Below are positions 8,735-17,534 of a stretch of 64,000 bases of DNA, piece after piece. This stretch comes from Novosphingobium sp. Leaf2. GTDB lineage: Bacteria > Pseudomonadota > Alphaproteobacteria > Sphingomonadales > Sphingomonadaceae. The notes under the pieces are model-generated. The model was given only the letters and a program-made list of their open reading frames with translations, did not search any database and had not been told where the DNA came from. Location of the stretch: the NCBI RefSeq assembly GCF_001421325.1, contig NZ_LMJY01000016.1, positions 62,307-126,306 on the forward strand, written 5' to 3'. Position numbers and translations under genes: made by a program. The number at the start of each line of letters is the position of its first letter. Positions within the stretch are counted from its first letter, which is position 1.

Positions 8735-10195
8735 ATGCGAAAATCCAGTCTTGCGACCTTTGGGGCCCTGCTCGCCCTTGGCCCGTGTGCGGCCATTGCC
8801 TCGCCCGAAACGGTGCAGACGTATCTGGGGCGGATCGCGGCGATGGATAAGGCTGGCCCGACCTTGCGCGCGGTGCTGGTGGTCGCGCCGGACGAATCGC
8901 TGAGAGCGACTGGCCAAGGCCCGCTCGCCGGGCACGCGGTGCTGATCAAGGACAACATCGAAACGCGCGACATGCCCACGACCGCCGGCAGCCTGGCGTT
9001 GAAGGACAACCGCACGGGCCGTGATGCGCCGCTAGTTTCCCGGTTGCGCGCATCGGGGGCGGTCATCCTGGGCAAGACCAACTTGTCCGAATGGGCGAAC
9101 TTTCGCGGTGACCGCTCATCCAGCGGATGGAGCGCGGTCGGCGGCCAGACACGCAACCCCTTTGCGCTGGATCGCAGCCCGTGCGGCTCGTCCGCCGGCA
9201 GCGGCGCGGCGGTGGCGGCGGGCATGGCATGGGCAGCGATCGGCACCGAGACGGACGGGTCGATCACCTGCCCCGCCTCCGTCAACGGCATCGTCGGCTT
9301 CAAGCCGACCGTGGGGCTGGTCAGCCGCGCCCTGATCGTGCCGATCAGCGTCAGCCAGGATACCGCCGGGCCGATGGCCGCCAGCGTTGCCGACGCAGCC
9401 CTGCTGCTCAACACCATCGCCGGCGCGGATCCGGCGGACCCGACCACCGCCACGGCCGGATCGCATATGGTCGATTTCACCGCTGGCCTCGCCAAGGCCA
9501 GTTTGAAGGGCGTGCGCATCGGTGTGCTGCGGCGGCAGGTGGGCTCGATGCCATCAGTGACAGCCCTGTTCGACAAGGCCGTGGCCGACATGAAGCGCGC
9601 CGGGGCGCAAGTCGTCGAGATCGACTTCAAGCCGGACGATCGGCTTGGCGAGGCCGAATTCACCGTTCTCGCGCATGAGTTCCGCACCGGGATCAACGCT
9701 TATCTGGCCGCGCTGCCGGGGCATCCCGCAGCGCGCGACCTTGCGGGGCTGATCGCCTTCAACAAGGCGCACGCAGGCGATGAATTGCGCTGGTACGGGC
9801 AGGAAACCTTCGAGAAGGCGCTGACCAGCACAGACCCCGCGGAATATGCCAAGGCCCGCGCCGACGCGGTGCGGCTTGCCGGCGCGGAAGGGATCGACGC
9901 GCTGCTGGCCAGGTACAAGGTGGACGTGCTGATCGCCCCCACCGCCAGCCCCGCATCTCCCATCGATCCGGTGCTGGGCGATCATTTCCTGGATATCGGC
10001 GCGGGCACGTTGGCCGCCGTGGCCGGTTATCCGCACTTGTCGGTGCCGATGGGCGCGGTCGAGGGATTGCCGGTCGGCCTGTCGTTCATGGCCGGGCGGT
10101 GGAATGACGCCAAGGTCCTGCGGATCGGCGCAGCGTATGAGCGGGCCCGGCGCGCACGGCTGGCAACGCCTGACTTGCGCAACTGGCACGAGTGA
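8735..10195 (+). CDS. Secreted amidase (amidase signature family)
   Basis: Amidase-signature hydrolase predicted to act in the periplasm on an amide substrate that cannot be named from sequence. The Ser-Ser-Lys catalytic triad is visible: Lys in [11 protein letters not shown], the cis-Ser in [14 protein letters not shown] and the nucleophile Ser in [13 protein letters not shown]. Start ATG 8735 gives 486 aa beginning with a signal peptide ([23 protein letters not shown]); the open frame continues 75 bases upstream from ATG 8660 but that addition is Arg-rich and unlike the family. Divergent from clpP. No terminator seen in the 128 bases before the next gene. Confidence 0.9.
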   Translation: MRKSSLATFGALLALGPCAAIASPETVQTYLGRIAAMDKAGPTLRAVLVVAPDESLRATGQGPLAGHAVLIKDNIETRDMPTTAGSLALKDNRTGRDAPLVSRLRASGAVILGKTNLSEWANFRGDRSSSGWSAVGGQTRNPFALDRSPCGSSAGSGAAVAAGMAWAAIGTETDGSITCPASVNGIVGFKPTVGLVSRALIVPISVSQDTAGPMAASVADAALLLNTIAGADPADPTTATAGSHMVDFTAGLAKASLKGVRIGVLRRQVGSMPSVTALFDKAVADMKRAGAQVVEIDFKPDDRLGEAEFTVLAHEFRTGINAYLAALPGHPAARDLAGLIAFNKAHAGDELRWYGQETFEKALTSTDPAEYAKARADAVRLAGAEGIDALLARYKVDVLIAPTASPASPIDPVLGDHFLDIGAGTLAAVAGYPHLSVPMGAVEGLPVGLSFMAGRWNDAKVLRIGAAYERARRARLATPDLRNWHE

Positions 10196-10323
10196 AAGCT
10201 GCCGCAGACCCATAGACGACTGACACGGCGCAGAACGCGAAGGTCGCACGGGCCGGCAATAACCGCTGGCGATATGGAAAATCCTGTTCCATCATACACC
10301 TGAACGACCTGCCCGGAGAACGC

Positions 10324-11010
10324 GTGTACCGATCCCTATTGATAGCAGCCAGCGCATTGGCGATGGCTGCACCTGCGCTCGCCGTGGCGGAAACGCCGCG
10401 TGACCTGCTGATCGTTGCCGCTTTCCAGGCCCCTACCAAGCCGCAGGCGCTGGCGCTGGTCAACCAGGCGATCGTCGCGTCTGACCGCATCCTGACCAGC
10501 CGCCCCGGCGATCATGAAGCCATGCTGCAGCGCGCCATCGCCATCGGCTATCGCGGCAAGCTGACGCGCAGCCGATCCGACGTGCGCGCCTCGCTTGATA
10601 TGTCGCAGAAGCTGGCGGACCAGAACCCGCGCGATGCCGAAGCGCAGATGGTCATCGCCGGATGGCATCTGGGCGCAATCGACCAGCTTGGCACATTCCT
10701 GGCGCGCACCGCGCTGGGCGCCCGCGAGCAGGTCGGCGAAACGGCCCTCGGCCGCGCCGTGGCGCTTGGCGGCAACAACGCGTTTTACCCGGGGTTTGCC
10801 GCGCTGCTGCAGATAAGGCTGAATCAGGACGATGTGGCCCCGGCCCGCCGGCTGGCCGAAGCCGCCGCCAATGCCCGCACGCCCACCCCGATCGACGGCA
10901 TCATGAAACGCGCGGCGCTCGCCATCCTGCCGGCACTGCGCGCCAACGACGGGAAAACGGCGGCGGCACTGGCGCGCAAGCTCATGCCGTTCGGCAAAGT
11001 CATGAACTGA
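10324..11010 (+). CDS. Periplasmic helical-repeat (TPR-like) protein, function unknown
   Basis: A 228-aa protein starting at GTG 10324 with a short signal peptide (ending near ALAVAETP). The rest is Ala/Leu-rich helical sequence with TPR-like pairs, for example around residues 40-110 (SRPGDHEAMLQRAIAIGYRG, NPRDAEAQMVIAGWHLGAI). No catalytic motif is seen. Homologues of this type are frequent hypothetical proteins in sphingomonads. It is co-directional with the amidase 128 bases upstream and ends before a strong bidirectional terminator facing the trigger factor gene. Confidence 0.75.
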   Translation: MYRSLLIAASALAMAAPALAVAETPRDLLIVAAFQAPTKPQALALVNQAIVASDRILTSRPGDHEAMLQRAIAIGYRGKLTRSRSDVRASLDMSQKLADQNPRDAEAQMVIAGWHLGAIDQLGTFLARTALGAREQVGETALGRAVALGGNNAFYPGFAALLQIRLNQDDVAPARRLAEAAANARTPTPIDGIMKRAALAILPALRANDGKTAAALARKLMPFGKVMN

Positions 11011-11028
11011 AGCACTGGTTTAGAGACA

Positions 11029-11066
11029 CAAAAAGCCCCGGTGCAGCGATGCACCGGGGCTTTTTG
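11029..11066. terminator. Bidirectional terminator between the TPR-like gene and tig
   Basis: Perfect 16-base stem (11029-11044 with 11051-11066), loop AGCGAT, with A-run on the left arm and T-run on the right arm; serves both convergent genes. Confidence 0.9.
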
Positions 11067-11092
11067 TTTGATCTGGCACGCGCCGCGAAGGA

Positions 11093-12682
11093 TCAATCCT
11101 CCTTGGCCGCAGCCTTCTTCTTGGCGGGAGCCTTCTTGGCGGGCTTGGCCTCGTCAGCCTCGCCGTCAGTGGCTTCAAGAGTAGCCTCCTCAGCGGCATC
11201 GTCGGCCTTCTTGGCCTTCTTGGGCGGGGCCTTCTTCGGCTTGTCTTCGCCGTCAGCGGCTTCAGGCGAAGCCTCGTCGGCCGCATCGTCAGCCTTCTTC
11301 GCCTTCTTCGCGGGAGCCTTCTTGGCGGGCTTGGCCTCGCTGGCAGGCTTTTCGCCGTCAGCGTCGGCCTCGATCGCGGCCTGCAGTTCCTCGCGGGTCA
11401 CTTCACGCTCGGTAACGTCAGCCTTTTCGATCAGGAAATCGACGACCTTGTCCTCGTACAGCGGCGCGCGCAGCTGCGCGGCGACCATCGGGTCCTGCTG
11501 CACGTATTCGAAGAAGCGCTGGCGATCTTCCGGGCGGTACTGCTGCGCGGCCTGGCCCATCAGCGCCTGCATTTCCTGAGCGGTCACTTCCACGCCGTTC
11601 ACCTGGCCGATTTCGGACAGCAACAGGCCAAGACGCACCCGGCGCTCGGCGATCTTGCGGTAGTCGTCCTTCTCGGCCTCGATCTCGGCCAGCGCGGCGG
11701 CGGGATCTTCCTCGTTGGCGGCTTCCTGCGTCAGCTGCTGCCAGATCTGCGAAAACTCGGCTTCCACCATCGTGGGCGGAACGTCGAAGTCATGACCGGC
11801 GGCCAGCTGATCCAGGAGCGAGCGCTTCATGGCGGTACGGGTCAGGCCGGCAGTTTCTTGCTCCAGCTGGCCGCGCAGCAGGCCTTGCAGCTGCTCCAGG
11901 CTTTCAAGGCCCAGTTCCTTGGCGAAATCGTCATCCAGCTTCGATTCGGCAGGCGCCTTCACTTCGTGCGCGACGATATCGAAGGTGGTTTCCTTGCCCG
12001 CCAGGTTTTCGGCCTGGTAATCCTCGGGAAAGGTCACCGTGATGGTGCGCTCTTCACCGGCCTTGATACCCGTGAGCTGCTCTTCGAAGCCGGGGATGAA
12101 GCGGTTCGCGCCAATCACCAGCGGGGCCTTTTCGGCCTTGCCGCCTTCGAACTCGACACCGTCAAGCTTGCCGGTGAAGTCGATGATGACCTGGTCGCCG
12201 TCTTCGGCGGCGCCATCCTTGGTTTCGAAACGCTGCTGCTGCTTGGCGATGCGCTCCACCGCTTCGGTGACGGCATCGTCCGACACCGGAACCGTCAGCT
12301 TTTCCAGCTTCAGGCCGTCCAGCGAGGGTGCTTCGATCTGCGGCAGCACTTCCAGGTTTACGGTCAGCTCGGCATCTTTGCCTTCCTCGTACCCGTCAGC
12401 CAGCGCGATATCCGGGTTCATCGCCGGGCGCAGCGCCTTGTCGGCCATCAGCGTATCCATCGCCTCGCGGATCGAGGTGTTCAGCGCTTCCTGATGGATG
12501 GCCGGGCCATGCAGCTTCTTCACCAGGTTGGCGGGCACCTTGCCGGGGCGGAAGCCGGGCATCTTGACCTGCGGCGCGATCTTCTTGACCTCACCCTCGA
12601 TCTTGCCGGTGATGGTCTTGGCGGGGATAGTCACCGTGTAGGCGCGCTTCAGGCCCTCGTTGGTGGTCTCGACGATCTGCAT
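11093..12682 (-). CDS. tig: Trigger factor, ribosome-associated chaperone and prolyl isomerase
   Basis: Binds the ribosome exit tunnel and folds nascent chains. The N-terminal ribosome-binding domain includes the GFRPGKVP signature (PGFRPGKVPANLVKKLHG), followed by an FKBP-type domain (EDGDQVIIDFTGKLDG) and the helical C-terminal domain. Start ATG 12682 (MQIVETTNEG) is preceded by AGGAAGG; upstream frame extension runs into the tRNA and is not coding. Length 529 aa versus 432 in E. coli: the excess is a C-terminal tail of about 95 residues made of imperfect repeats such as KPAKKAPAKKAKKADDAA separated by acidic segments. The upstream neighbour is tRNA-Leu, with clpP/clpX further away than in the usual tig-clpP-clpX order. 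Confidence 0.97.
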   Translation of the reverse strand: MQIVETTNEGLKRAYTVTIPAKTITGKIEGEVKKIAPQVKMPGFRPGKVPANLVKKLHGPAIHQEALNTSIREAMDTLMADKALRPAMNPDIALADGYEEGKDAELTVNLEVLPQIEAPSLDGLKLEKLTVPVSDDAVTEAVERIAKQQQRFETKDGAAEDGDQVIIDFTGKLDGVEFEGGKAEKAPLVIGANRFIPGFEEQLTGIKAGEERTITVTFPEDYQAENLAGKETTFDIVAHEVKAPAESKLDDDFAKELGLESLEQLQGLLRGQLEQETAGLTRTAMKRSLLDQLAAGHDFDVPPTMVEAEFSQIWQQLTQEAANEEDPAAALAEIEAEKDDYRKIAERRVRLGLLLSEIGQVNGVEVTAQEMQALMGQAAQQYRPEDRQRFFEYVQQDPMVAAQLRAPLYEDKVVDFLIEKADVTEREVTREELQAAIEADADGEKPASEAKPAKKAPAKKAKKADDAADEASPEAADGEDKPKKAPPKKAKKADDAAEEATLEATDGEADEAKPAKKAPAKKKAAAKED

Positions 12683-12761
12683 TTCGAATGCCTTCCTGTG
12701 CAATCCAAAGGGCCTCTTCGGCCGATTTCGACGCGACTCCCCTCCCCAGGGCGGCGTAAAC

Positions 12762-12846
12762 TGGTGCGGGCGAAGGGACTCGAACCCCCACATCTTTCGA
12801 TACTGGTACCTAAAACCAGCGCGTCTACCAATTCCGCCACGCCCGC
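12762..12846 (-). tRNA. tRNA-Leu (anticodon UAG)
   Basis: Acceptor stem GCGGGCG pairs perfectly with CGCCCGC, discriminator A, encoded CCA. Anticodon arm CTGGT-TTTAGGT-ACCAG gives UAG; TTCGAGTC in the T arm; long variable arm as for class II tRNAs. 85 nt. Confidence 0.97.
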
Positions 12847-12990
12847 AAAGAGAGAAGCCTGAAACTCAAGGGACGGGCCCTTATAGCCCGCCGCGAAAAA
12901 GGGCAAGCGCCACGAGTCGGTATAGGGGTTGCGCACACCGCCCCTGCCCCCCAAGTTGAACTGTGGGACGGGGCGAGAGGAGCAAGACCG

Positions 12991-13155
12991 ATGGCATCGC
13001 AGCCCCCTGCCGACAATCCCGGTGATACCCCGGCGGAATTCCCCACCCCCGACGGCTCGCCCGATGCGCCCGGCGGACCGCAGGAAGCGCCCGCCGAAGG
13101 CCCCGATTTCGATCAGCCCGATAGCGTGCCGGTGGAACTGCCCCCACCCGACTGA
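12991..13155 (+). CDS. Small Pro-rich acidic protein, function unknown
   Basis: A 54-aa ORF starting at ATG 12991 behind a good ribosome site (GAGAGGAGC, about 7 bases upstream) and ending just before a strong terminator. Composition is dominated by Pro, Asp, Glu, Ala and Gly (for example EFPTPDGSPDAPGGPQEAPA), with no Lys or Arg and no membrane segment, so it is likely disordered. Ribosome site and terminator argue that it is a real gene although short. Other long frames over this stretch are non-coding shadows. Confidence 0.6.
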   Translation: MASQPPADNPGDTPAEFPTPDGSPDAPGGPQEAPAEGPDFDQPDSVPVELPPPD

Positions 13156-13170
13156 CCCGGCCTGATACGC

Positions 13171-13210
13171 AATAAGACCCGCAGCCATACGGCGGCGGGT
13201 CTTATTTTTT
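13171..13210. terminator. Bidirectional terminator between the small ORF and sppA
   Basis: Perfect 12-base stem aataagacccgc / gcgggtcttatt (13171-13182, 13195-13206) followed by a T-run to 13210. Confidence 0.85.
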
Positions 13211-13247
13211 GATGGCGGCCCAAGTGGTCCGCGTGTTCACAACCGCG

Positions 13248-15149
13248 CTATTTTCTTCCAGCCAATCGCGCCAACAGCGCCAGCGTTGAACCGCTGACGG
13301 GCTTTTCTTGCCCCGCTCGGTAATCGCCGGCCACGGCGCACTCCAGACAATACGCCTGCACCCCCTGCGCGCCCAGCATCGCATCCAGCCGGGTAATCGC
13401 CTGCGCCATCTGCAGCCGCTGGCGCGTGGCCAGAAGCCCGGCAAAATCATACGCGCTCGCCTCGTCCTGCGAATCGGAGGCGAGCCCCGCCAGCAATGCG
13501 CCAAAGGTATCGGGCTTGTCCTTCAGCGGCACAGCATGCCACGCACCGTTGCCAACGCCGCCCAGCTTTGCAGCATACGCCAGCGCGGCATCCAGCCCGC
13601 CCATCTGGTCCACCAGACCCAGCCGCTGTCCGTCCGAACTCGGCCACACACGGCCTTGCGCGATGGCGTCTACCTGCGCCGGGGTCTTGCCACGGGCGGC
13701 GCCCACCCGGGCGAGGAACTGCCCGTATATGCCTTCGACCGAGCTTTGCAGCAGACCTTCCGCTTGCGGGCTGAGCCCCCCCAGCACATCGGGCTGGCCG
13801 GATAGCGGGGTCGTCTGCACCCCGTCGCTGGTGACGCCAAAGTCCGCCAGGGTCTTTTCGAAGCTGGTGACGACCGCGAATACGCCGATGGAGCCGGTGA
13901 TGGTGGCCGGCTCTGCAAACACGCGCTGGCCCGGCGTTGACACCCAGTACCCACCGCTCGCCGCCATCGAGCCCATCGAGACCACGACCGGGATCTTCGC
14001 GTTGCGCCAGCGCATGATAGCCCGGCGGATGCGTTCCGATGCCATCACCGACCCGCCGGGCGAATCGATGCGCACCACCAGCGCCTTCATCCCGTCGTCC
14101 ACATGATCGTCGAGCAGCCGGGCGATCCGGTCACCCCCTGCCGTGCCGGGACCGGCATCGCCATCGACGATTTCACCCGCGATGGTGACCACGCCGATCG
14201 CGGCGCCGTCGGTCTTTACCGGATTGGCCGCCAGCCAGGTGGCCAGCGTGGTGTGGGCGTAATCGGGCACGTCATCCGCATCGCCGTGGCCGATCGTGCT
14301 TTTGCCGACGAGCTTTTCCACCCGCGCCTCGAACTCGGTCTTGTCACCGATGCGATCGACCAGGCCGGCAGCCTTGGCCGCTGCGGCCATGTCGCCGCCC
14401 GATGCCTTGATGAACGCCACCGGATCGCCGGTCATCCGGTCAAGCTGCGCGCGCGGGCGGGCCTTGGCGATCTCGGCGCGGTAGGCACTCCACTGCGAAT
14501 CGAGCACCAGCTTCAGGTCTTCGCGCGCCTCGGGCGAAAAATCGGCGCGCATGTACGGCTCTACCGCGCTCTTGTACGTGCCGACCCGGAACACGTGGGC
14601 GTTCACCTTGAACTTGTCGAACAGGCCCTTGTAGAACTGATAGTTACCGCCCGGCCCTGCCACGAACGCGCCGCCCATCGGATCGACCCACGCTTCGCTG
14701 GCATGGGCGGCAAGCTGCACGCCATCGTCGGCATAGACGTTCGCGAAAGTCAGCACCGGCTTGCCCGCGCGGCGCACCGCGTCGATGCCCGCGCCGATGT
14801 CATGCAGGTGGACGTAGCGCCCGCCCACGAACCGCGACAGGTCGAGCACCACCACCTTGATGCGATCGTCCGTGGCCGCCAGACGAAGCGCGCGCTCCAC
14901 GTCGCTGGCCGCAAATTCATGCGCCGGGCCTTGCGAACTCATCAGCAGGCGCAGCGGATCGGGGCGGCTCTTTTCCTCGACCACGGTGCCGTCCAGCGTG
15001 AGCAGCAGCGCGCCGTCCTCCACCCGTCCGGGCGCCGGGCGCGCGGCAAGCGCGGCGTAGATGATCCCGAAGAAGCCCAGCAGAAACAGCAGCGCCAGCG
15101 CGTCCTTGACGGCAACCAGCAGCTTCCAGACCTTGCGCGCGAATCTCAT
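13248..15149 (-). CDS. sppA: Signal peptide peptidase SppA, 67K type
   Basis: Membrane-anchored serine protease that degrades cleaved signal peptides. One N-terminal membrane segment (about residues 10-35, LLVAVKDALALLFLLGFFG) is followed by two S49 domains, as in the long 67K form. The catalytic Lys is in FRVGTYKSAVEPY of the first half and the nucleophile Ser in SMGSMAASGGYW of the second half, the usual Ser/Lys dyad. 633 aa (E. coli 618). ATG 15149 is chosen because it begins directly before the anchor and AGGTGAT lies eight bases upstream. It faces pyrB divergently. Confidence 0.95.
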   Translation of the reverse strand: MRFARKVWKLLVAVKDALALLFLLGFFGIIYAALAARPAPGRVEDGALLLTLDGTVVEEKSRPDPLRLLMSSQGPAHEFAASDVERALRLAATDDRIKVVVLDLSRFVGGRYVHLHDIGAGIDAVRRAGKPVLTFANVYADDGVQLAAHASEAWVDPMGGAFVAGPGGNYQFYKGLFDKFKVNAHVFRVGTYKSAVEPYMRADFSPEAREDLKLVLDSQWSAYRAEIAKARPRAQLDRMTGDPVAFIKASGGDMAAAAKAAGLVDRIGDKTEFEARVEKLVGKSTIGHGDADDVPDYAHTTLATWLAANPVKTDGAAIGVVTIAGEIVDGDAGPGTAGGDRIARLLDDHVDDGMKALVVRIDSPGGSVMASERIRRAIMRWRNAKIPVVVSMGSMAASGGYWVSTPGQRVFAEPATITGSIGVFAVVTSFEKTLADFGVTSDGVQTTPLSGQPDVLGGLSPQAEGLLQSSVEGIYGQFLARVGAARGKTPAQVDAIAQGRVWPSSDGQRLGLVDQMGGLDAALAYAAKLGGVGNGAWHAVPLKDKPDTFGALLAGLASDSQDEASAYDFAGLLATRQRLQMAQAITRLDAMLGAQGVQAYCLECAVAGDYRAGQEKPVSGSTLALLARLAGRK

Positions 15150-15279
15150 GGGGGGATCACCTTTCGCCTGCCGCCTTAGCTGTTGCAGTGCGGTGTAGGA
15201 AAGCGTTGCTTGCGCGGGCGCGCAACGCGCCGGGGGTATCGCCGCTCCACGCCCCTTGCCCGCCGCCGATCCGCCGCTT

Positions 15280-16275
15280 ATGGCGTGGTCTTTAATGACA
15301 CCGCCAGAATACACCTATCCGGATGGCGCTCTCGCCTTCCCGCATCGCGGCCTCACGGGCATCGCCGGCCTAGCCCCGCACGAGATCTGGTTCCTGCTGG
15401 ATGAGGCGGAGCAGTGGGTGGAGATGAACCGGGGCGCCCAGAAACGGCGCGAGCTGCTCTCCGGCCTCACGATCATCAACGCGTTTTTCGAAAACTCCAC
15501 GCGCACGCTGCTCAGCTTCGAGATCGCCGGCAAGCGGCTTGGGGCCGACGTGGTGAACATGGCCGTCGCCAATTCCAGCGTGAAGAAGGGCGAAACGCTG
15601 ATCGATACGGCGATGACGCTCAATTCGATGCGCGCCGATGCCATCGTCATCCGCCACGCCAGTTCGGGTGCGGTACAACTGATCGCCGACAAGGTGGACT
15701 GTCCGGTGCTGAACGCAGGGGACGGGCAGCACGAACATCCCACGCAGGCCCTGCTGGATGCGCTGACGATCCGCCACGCCAAGCGCGCGTTCAACGGCCT
15801 GCGCGTGACGATCTGCGGCGACATCCTGCACAGCCGCGTGGCGCGCTCCAACATCCTGTGCCTCAACGCGCTGGGCGCCGATGTGCGGGTCTGCGCGCCG
15901 CCCGCGCTGATGCCCGCCGATATCGAGCGGATGAGCGTTACCGTGTTCCACGATTTCGATGCGGCGCTAAAAGGCGCGGACGTGGTGATGATGCTGCGCC
16001 TGCAGATGGAGCGGATGGAGGGCCAGTTCATCCCCTCCCCGCGCGAATACCGCCACTTGTATGGCCTGACGCTGGACCGGCTGGCGAAGGCGGAGCCCGA
16101 TGCGCTGGTGATGCACCCCGGCCCGATGAACCGCGGGGTCGAGATCGACAGCAACGTGGCCGATCATCTCGATCGCTCGCTCATCACCCGGCAGGTCGAA
16201 ATGGGGGTGGCGATCCGCATGGCCTGCCTTGACGTGCTGACCCGCAAGAGCCGCAAGCTGGAGGGCTGGGCATGA
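15280..16275 (+). CDS. pyrB: Aspartate carbamoyltransferase catalytic subunit
   Basis: Catalyses carbamoyl phosphate plus aspartate to N-carbamoyl-aspartate, the committed step of pyrimidine synthesis. Active-site blocks are all present: [13 protein letters not shown] (carbamoyl-phosphate loop), [43 protein letters not shown] and [11 protein letters not shown]. About 331 aa. The start is uncertain: ATG 15280, ATG 15295 (MTPPEYTYP) and TTG 15256 share the frame and none has a strong ribosome site. The stop overlaps the next gene by four bases (ATGA), so the two are translationally coupled; no pyrI-type regulatory subunit is near. Confidence 0.96.
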   Translation: MAWSLMTPPEYTYPDGALAFPHRGLTGIAGLAPHEIWFLLDEAEQWVEMNRGAQKRRELLSGLTIINAFFENSTRTLLSFEIAGKRLGADVVNMAVANSSVKKGETLIDTAMTLNSMRADAIVIRHASSGAVQLIADKVDCPVLNAGDGQHEHPTQALLDALTIRHAKRAFNGLRVTICGDILHSRVARSNILCLNALGADVRVCAPPALMPADIERMSVTVFHDFDAALKGADVVMMLRLQMERMEGQFIPSPREYRHLYGLTLDRLAKAEPDALVMHPGPMNRGVEIDSNVADHLDRSLITRQVEMGVAIRMACLDVLTRKSRKLEGWA

Positions 16276-17513
16276 GCATGCACGCCCCCCTCACCATCAC
16301 CGGCGGCCGGGGACTGCTGGCGGACGGAACCATCGCCGCTGGCGCGGTGCGGTGCGAAGGCGGGTTCATCACCGCCATCGGCAGCGATGTGACGCCCCGG
16401 GACGGCGACATCGTGCACGATGCGGGCGGCGCGCTAGTGACGCCGGGGCTCGTCGATATCGGCGTGTTCGCGATCGACAAGCCGGCCTTTCACTTCGGCG
16501 GGATCACCCGCGCCGCGCTGATGCCAGACCAGAACCCGCCGCTGGACGTATCGGCACGGGTGCGCTTTGCCGCCCAGTCCGGCAAGCCGGACTTCTGGGT
16601 TCACCCCCTGGCCGCCGCCACGCAGGGGCTGGACGGCAAGGCCCTGGCCGAGATCGCTATGATGCGCGATGCCGGGGCGCGCGCGGTATCCACGGGGCGG
16701 CGCTGGATCGGCGATTCGGGCACCATGCTGCGGCTGCTGCAATACACCGGCATGCTGGGCATGGTGGTGATCGCGCACGCAGAGGACGCTGGGATCGTCG
16801 GCAACGCGGTCGCCACCGCCGGCGAGATGGCGACACGGCTTGGCCTTCCCTGCGCCCCGGCGCAGGCCGAGGCCATCGCCATTGCCCGCGACATCGCACT
16901 GGCCGACATGGCCGGGGCCGCGATCCATTTCCGCAACGTGACGACAGCGGCAGGGCTCGATCTGGTGCGCACGGCCAAGGCGCGCGGGGTGCAGGTGACA
17001 GCAGGGGTGAGCCCAGCCTACTTCATGCTGTCGGACCTGGCGATCGGGGCGTTCCGTACGTTCACCCACCTCTCCCCGGCGCTGCGCAGCGAGGCAGATC
17101 GCAACGCCGTCGTCGCCGCCATCGCCGATGGCACGATAGACATCGTGGCGTCCGGCCATGATCCGCGCGGGCCGGAAGACAAGCGTCTACCGTTCGCCGA
17201 TTCGGCGCCCGGCATGTCAGGCGCGGAAACGCTGCTGCCGCTCACCCTCACGCTGGTGCGTGATGGGGCGATCGATATGGACCGCGCGTTCGCATTGCTG
17301 GCCGGCAACCCGGCGCGGCTGCTGGGCGTGAATGCGGGGCGACTGGCTGTGGGCACAGAGGCGGACATCGCGGTGATCGACCCCGAGCGTCCGTGGATCG
17401 TCAACGCGGACAAGATGGCGGCCAGTGCCGGTAATACCCCGTTCGACCGTCAGCCGGTGCAAGGTCGGGTGCTGGCGCTGTTCAAAGGCGGCACGGCAGT
17501 GCGCGCGCGCTAA
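16272..17513 (+). CDS. pyrC: Dihydroorotase-like subunit, probably catalytically inactive (PyrC')
   Basis: Amidohydrolase-fold protein of 413 aa that aligns over its length with type I dihydroorotase (TPGLVDIG ... [11 protein letters not shown] ... [21 protein letters not shown]). The zinc ligands are missing: the usual DxHxH after LVD is DIGVFAID, the bridging Asp/Lys block reads VSTGRRW, the HVST block is FRNVTT, the TPHH block is SPAYFM and the catalytic ATDHAPH reads ASGHDPRG. Known family precedent: Pseudomonas encodes pyrB-pyrC' in which an inactive DHOase is required to assemble aspartate transcarbamoylase. The four-base overlap with pyrB fits that role. An active dihydroorotase should exist elsewhere. 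Confidence 0.88.
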   Translation: MSMHAPLTITGGRGLLADGTIAAGAVRCEGGFITAIGSDVTPRDGDIVHDAGGALVTPGLVDIGVFAIDKPAFHFGGITRAALMPDQNPPLDVSARVRFAAQSGKPDFWVHPLAAATQGLDGKALAEIAMMRDAGARAVSTGRRWIGDSGTMLRLLQYTGMLGMVVIAHAEDAGIVGNAVATAGEMATRLGLPCAPAQAEAIAIARDIALADMAGAAIHFRNVTTAAGLDLVRTAKARGVQVTAGVSPAYFMLSDLAIGAFRTFTHLSPALRSEADRNAVVAAIADGTIDIVASGHDPRGPEDKRLPFADSAPGMSGAETLLPLTLTLVRDGAIDMDRAFALLAGNPARLLGVNAGRLAVGTEADIAVIDPERPWIVNADKMAASAGNTPFDRQPVQGRVLALFKGGTAVRAR

Positions 17514-17534
17514 GCGTACCAACTCGCGCTGCGA

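Noticed and set aside
12649..13188. Minus-strand 179-codon frame through tRNA-Leu
   Set aside because: Crosses a perfect tRNA and its composition is not protein-like.
13308..15179. Plus-strand long frames antisense to sppA
   Set aside because: SppA motifs are complete on the minus strand; the opposite frames are His/Arg/Gly-rich and lack motifs.
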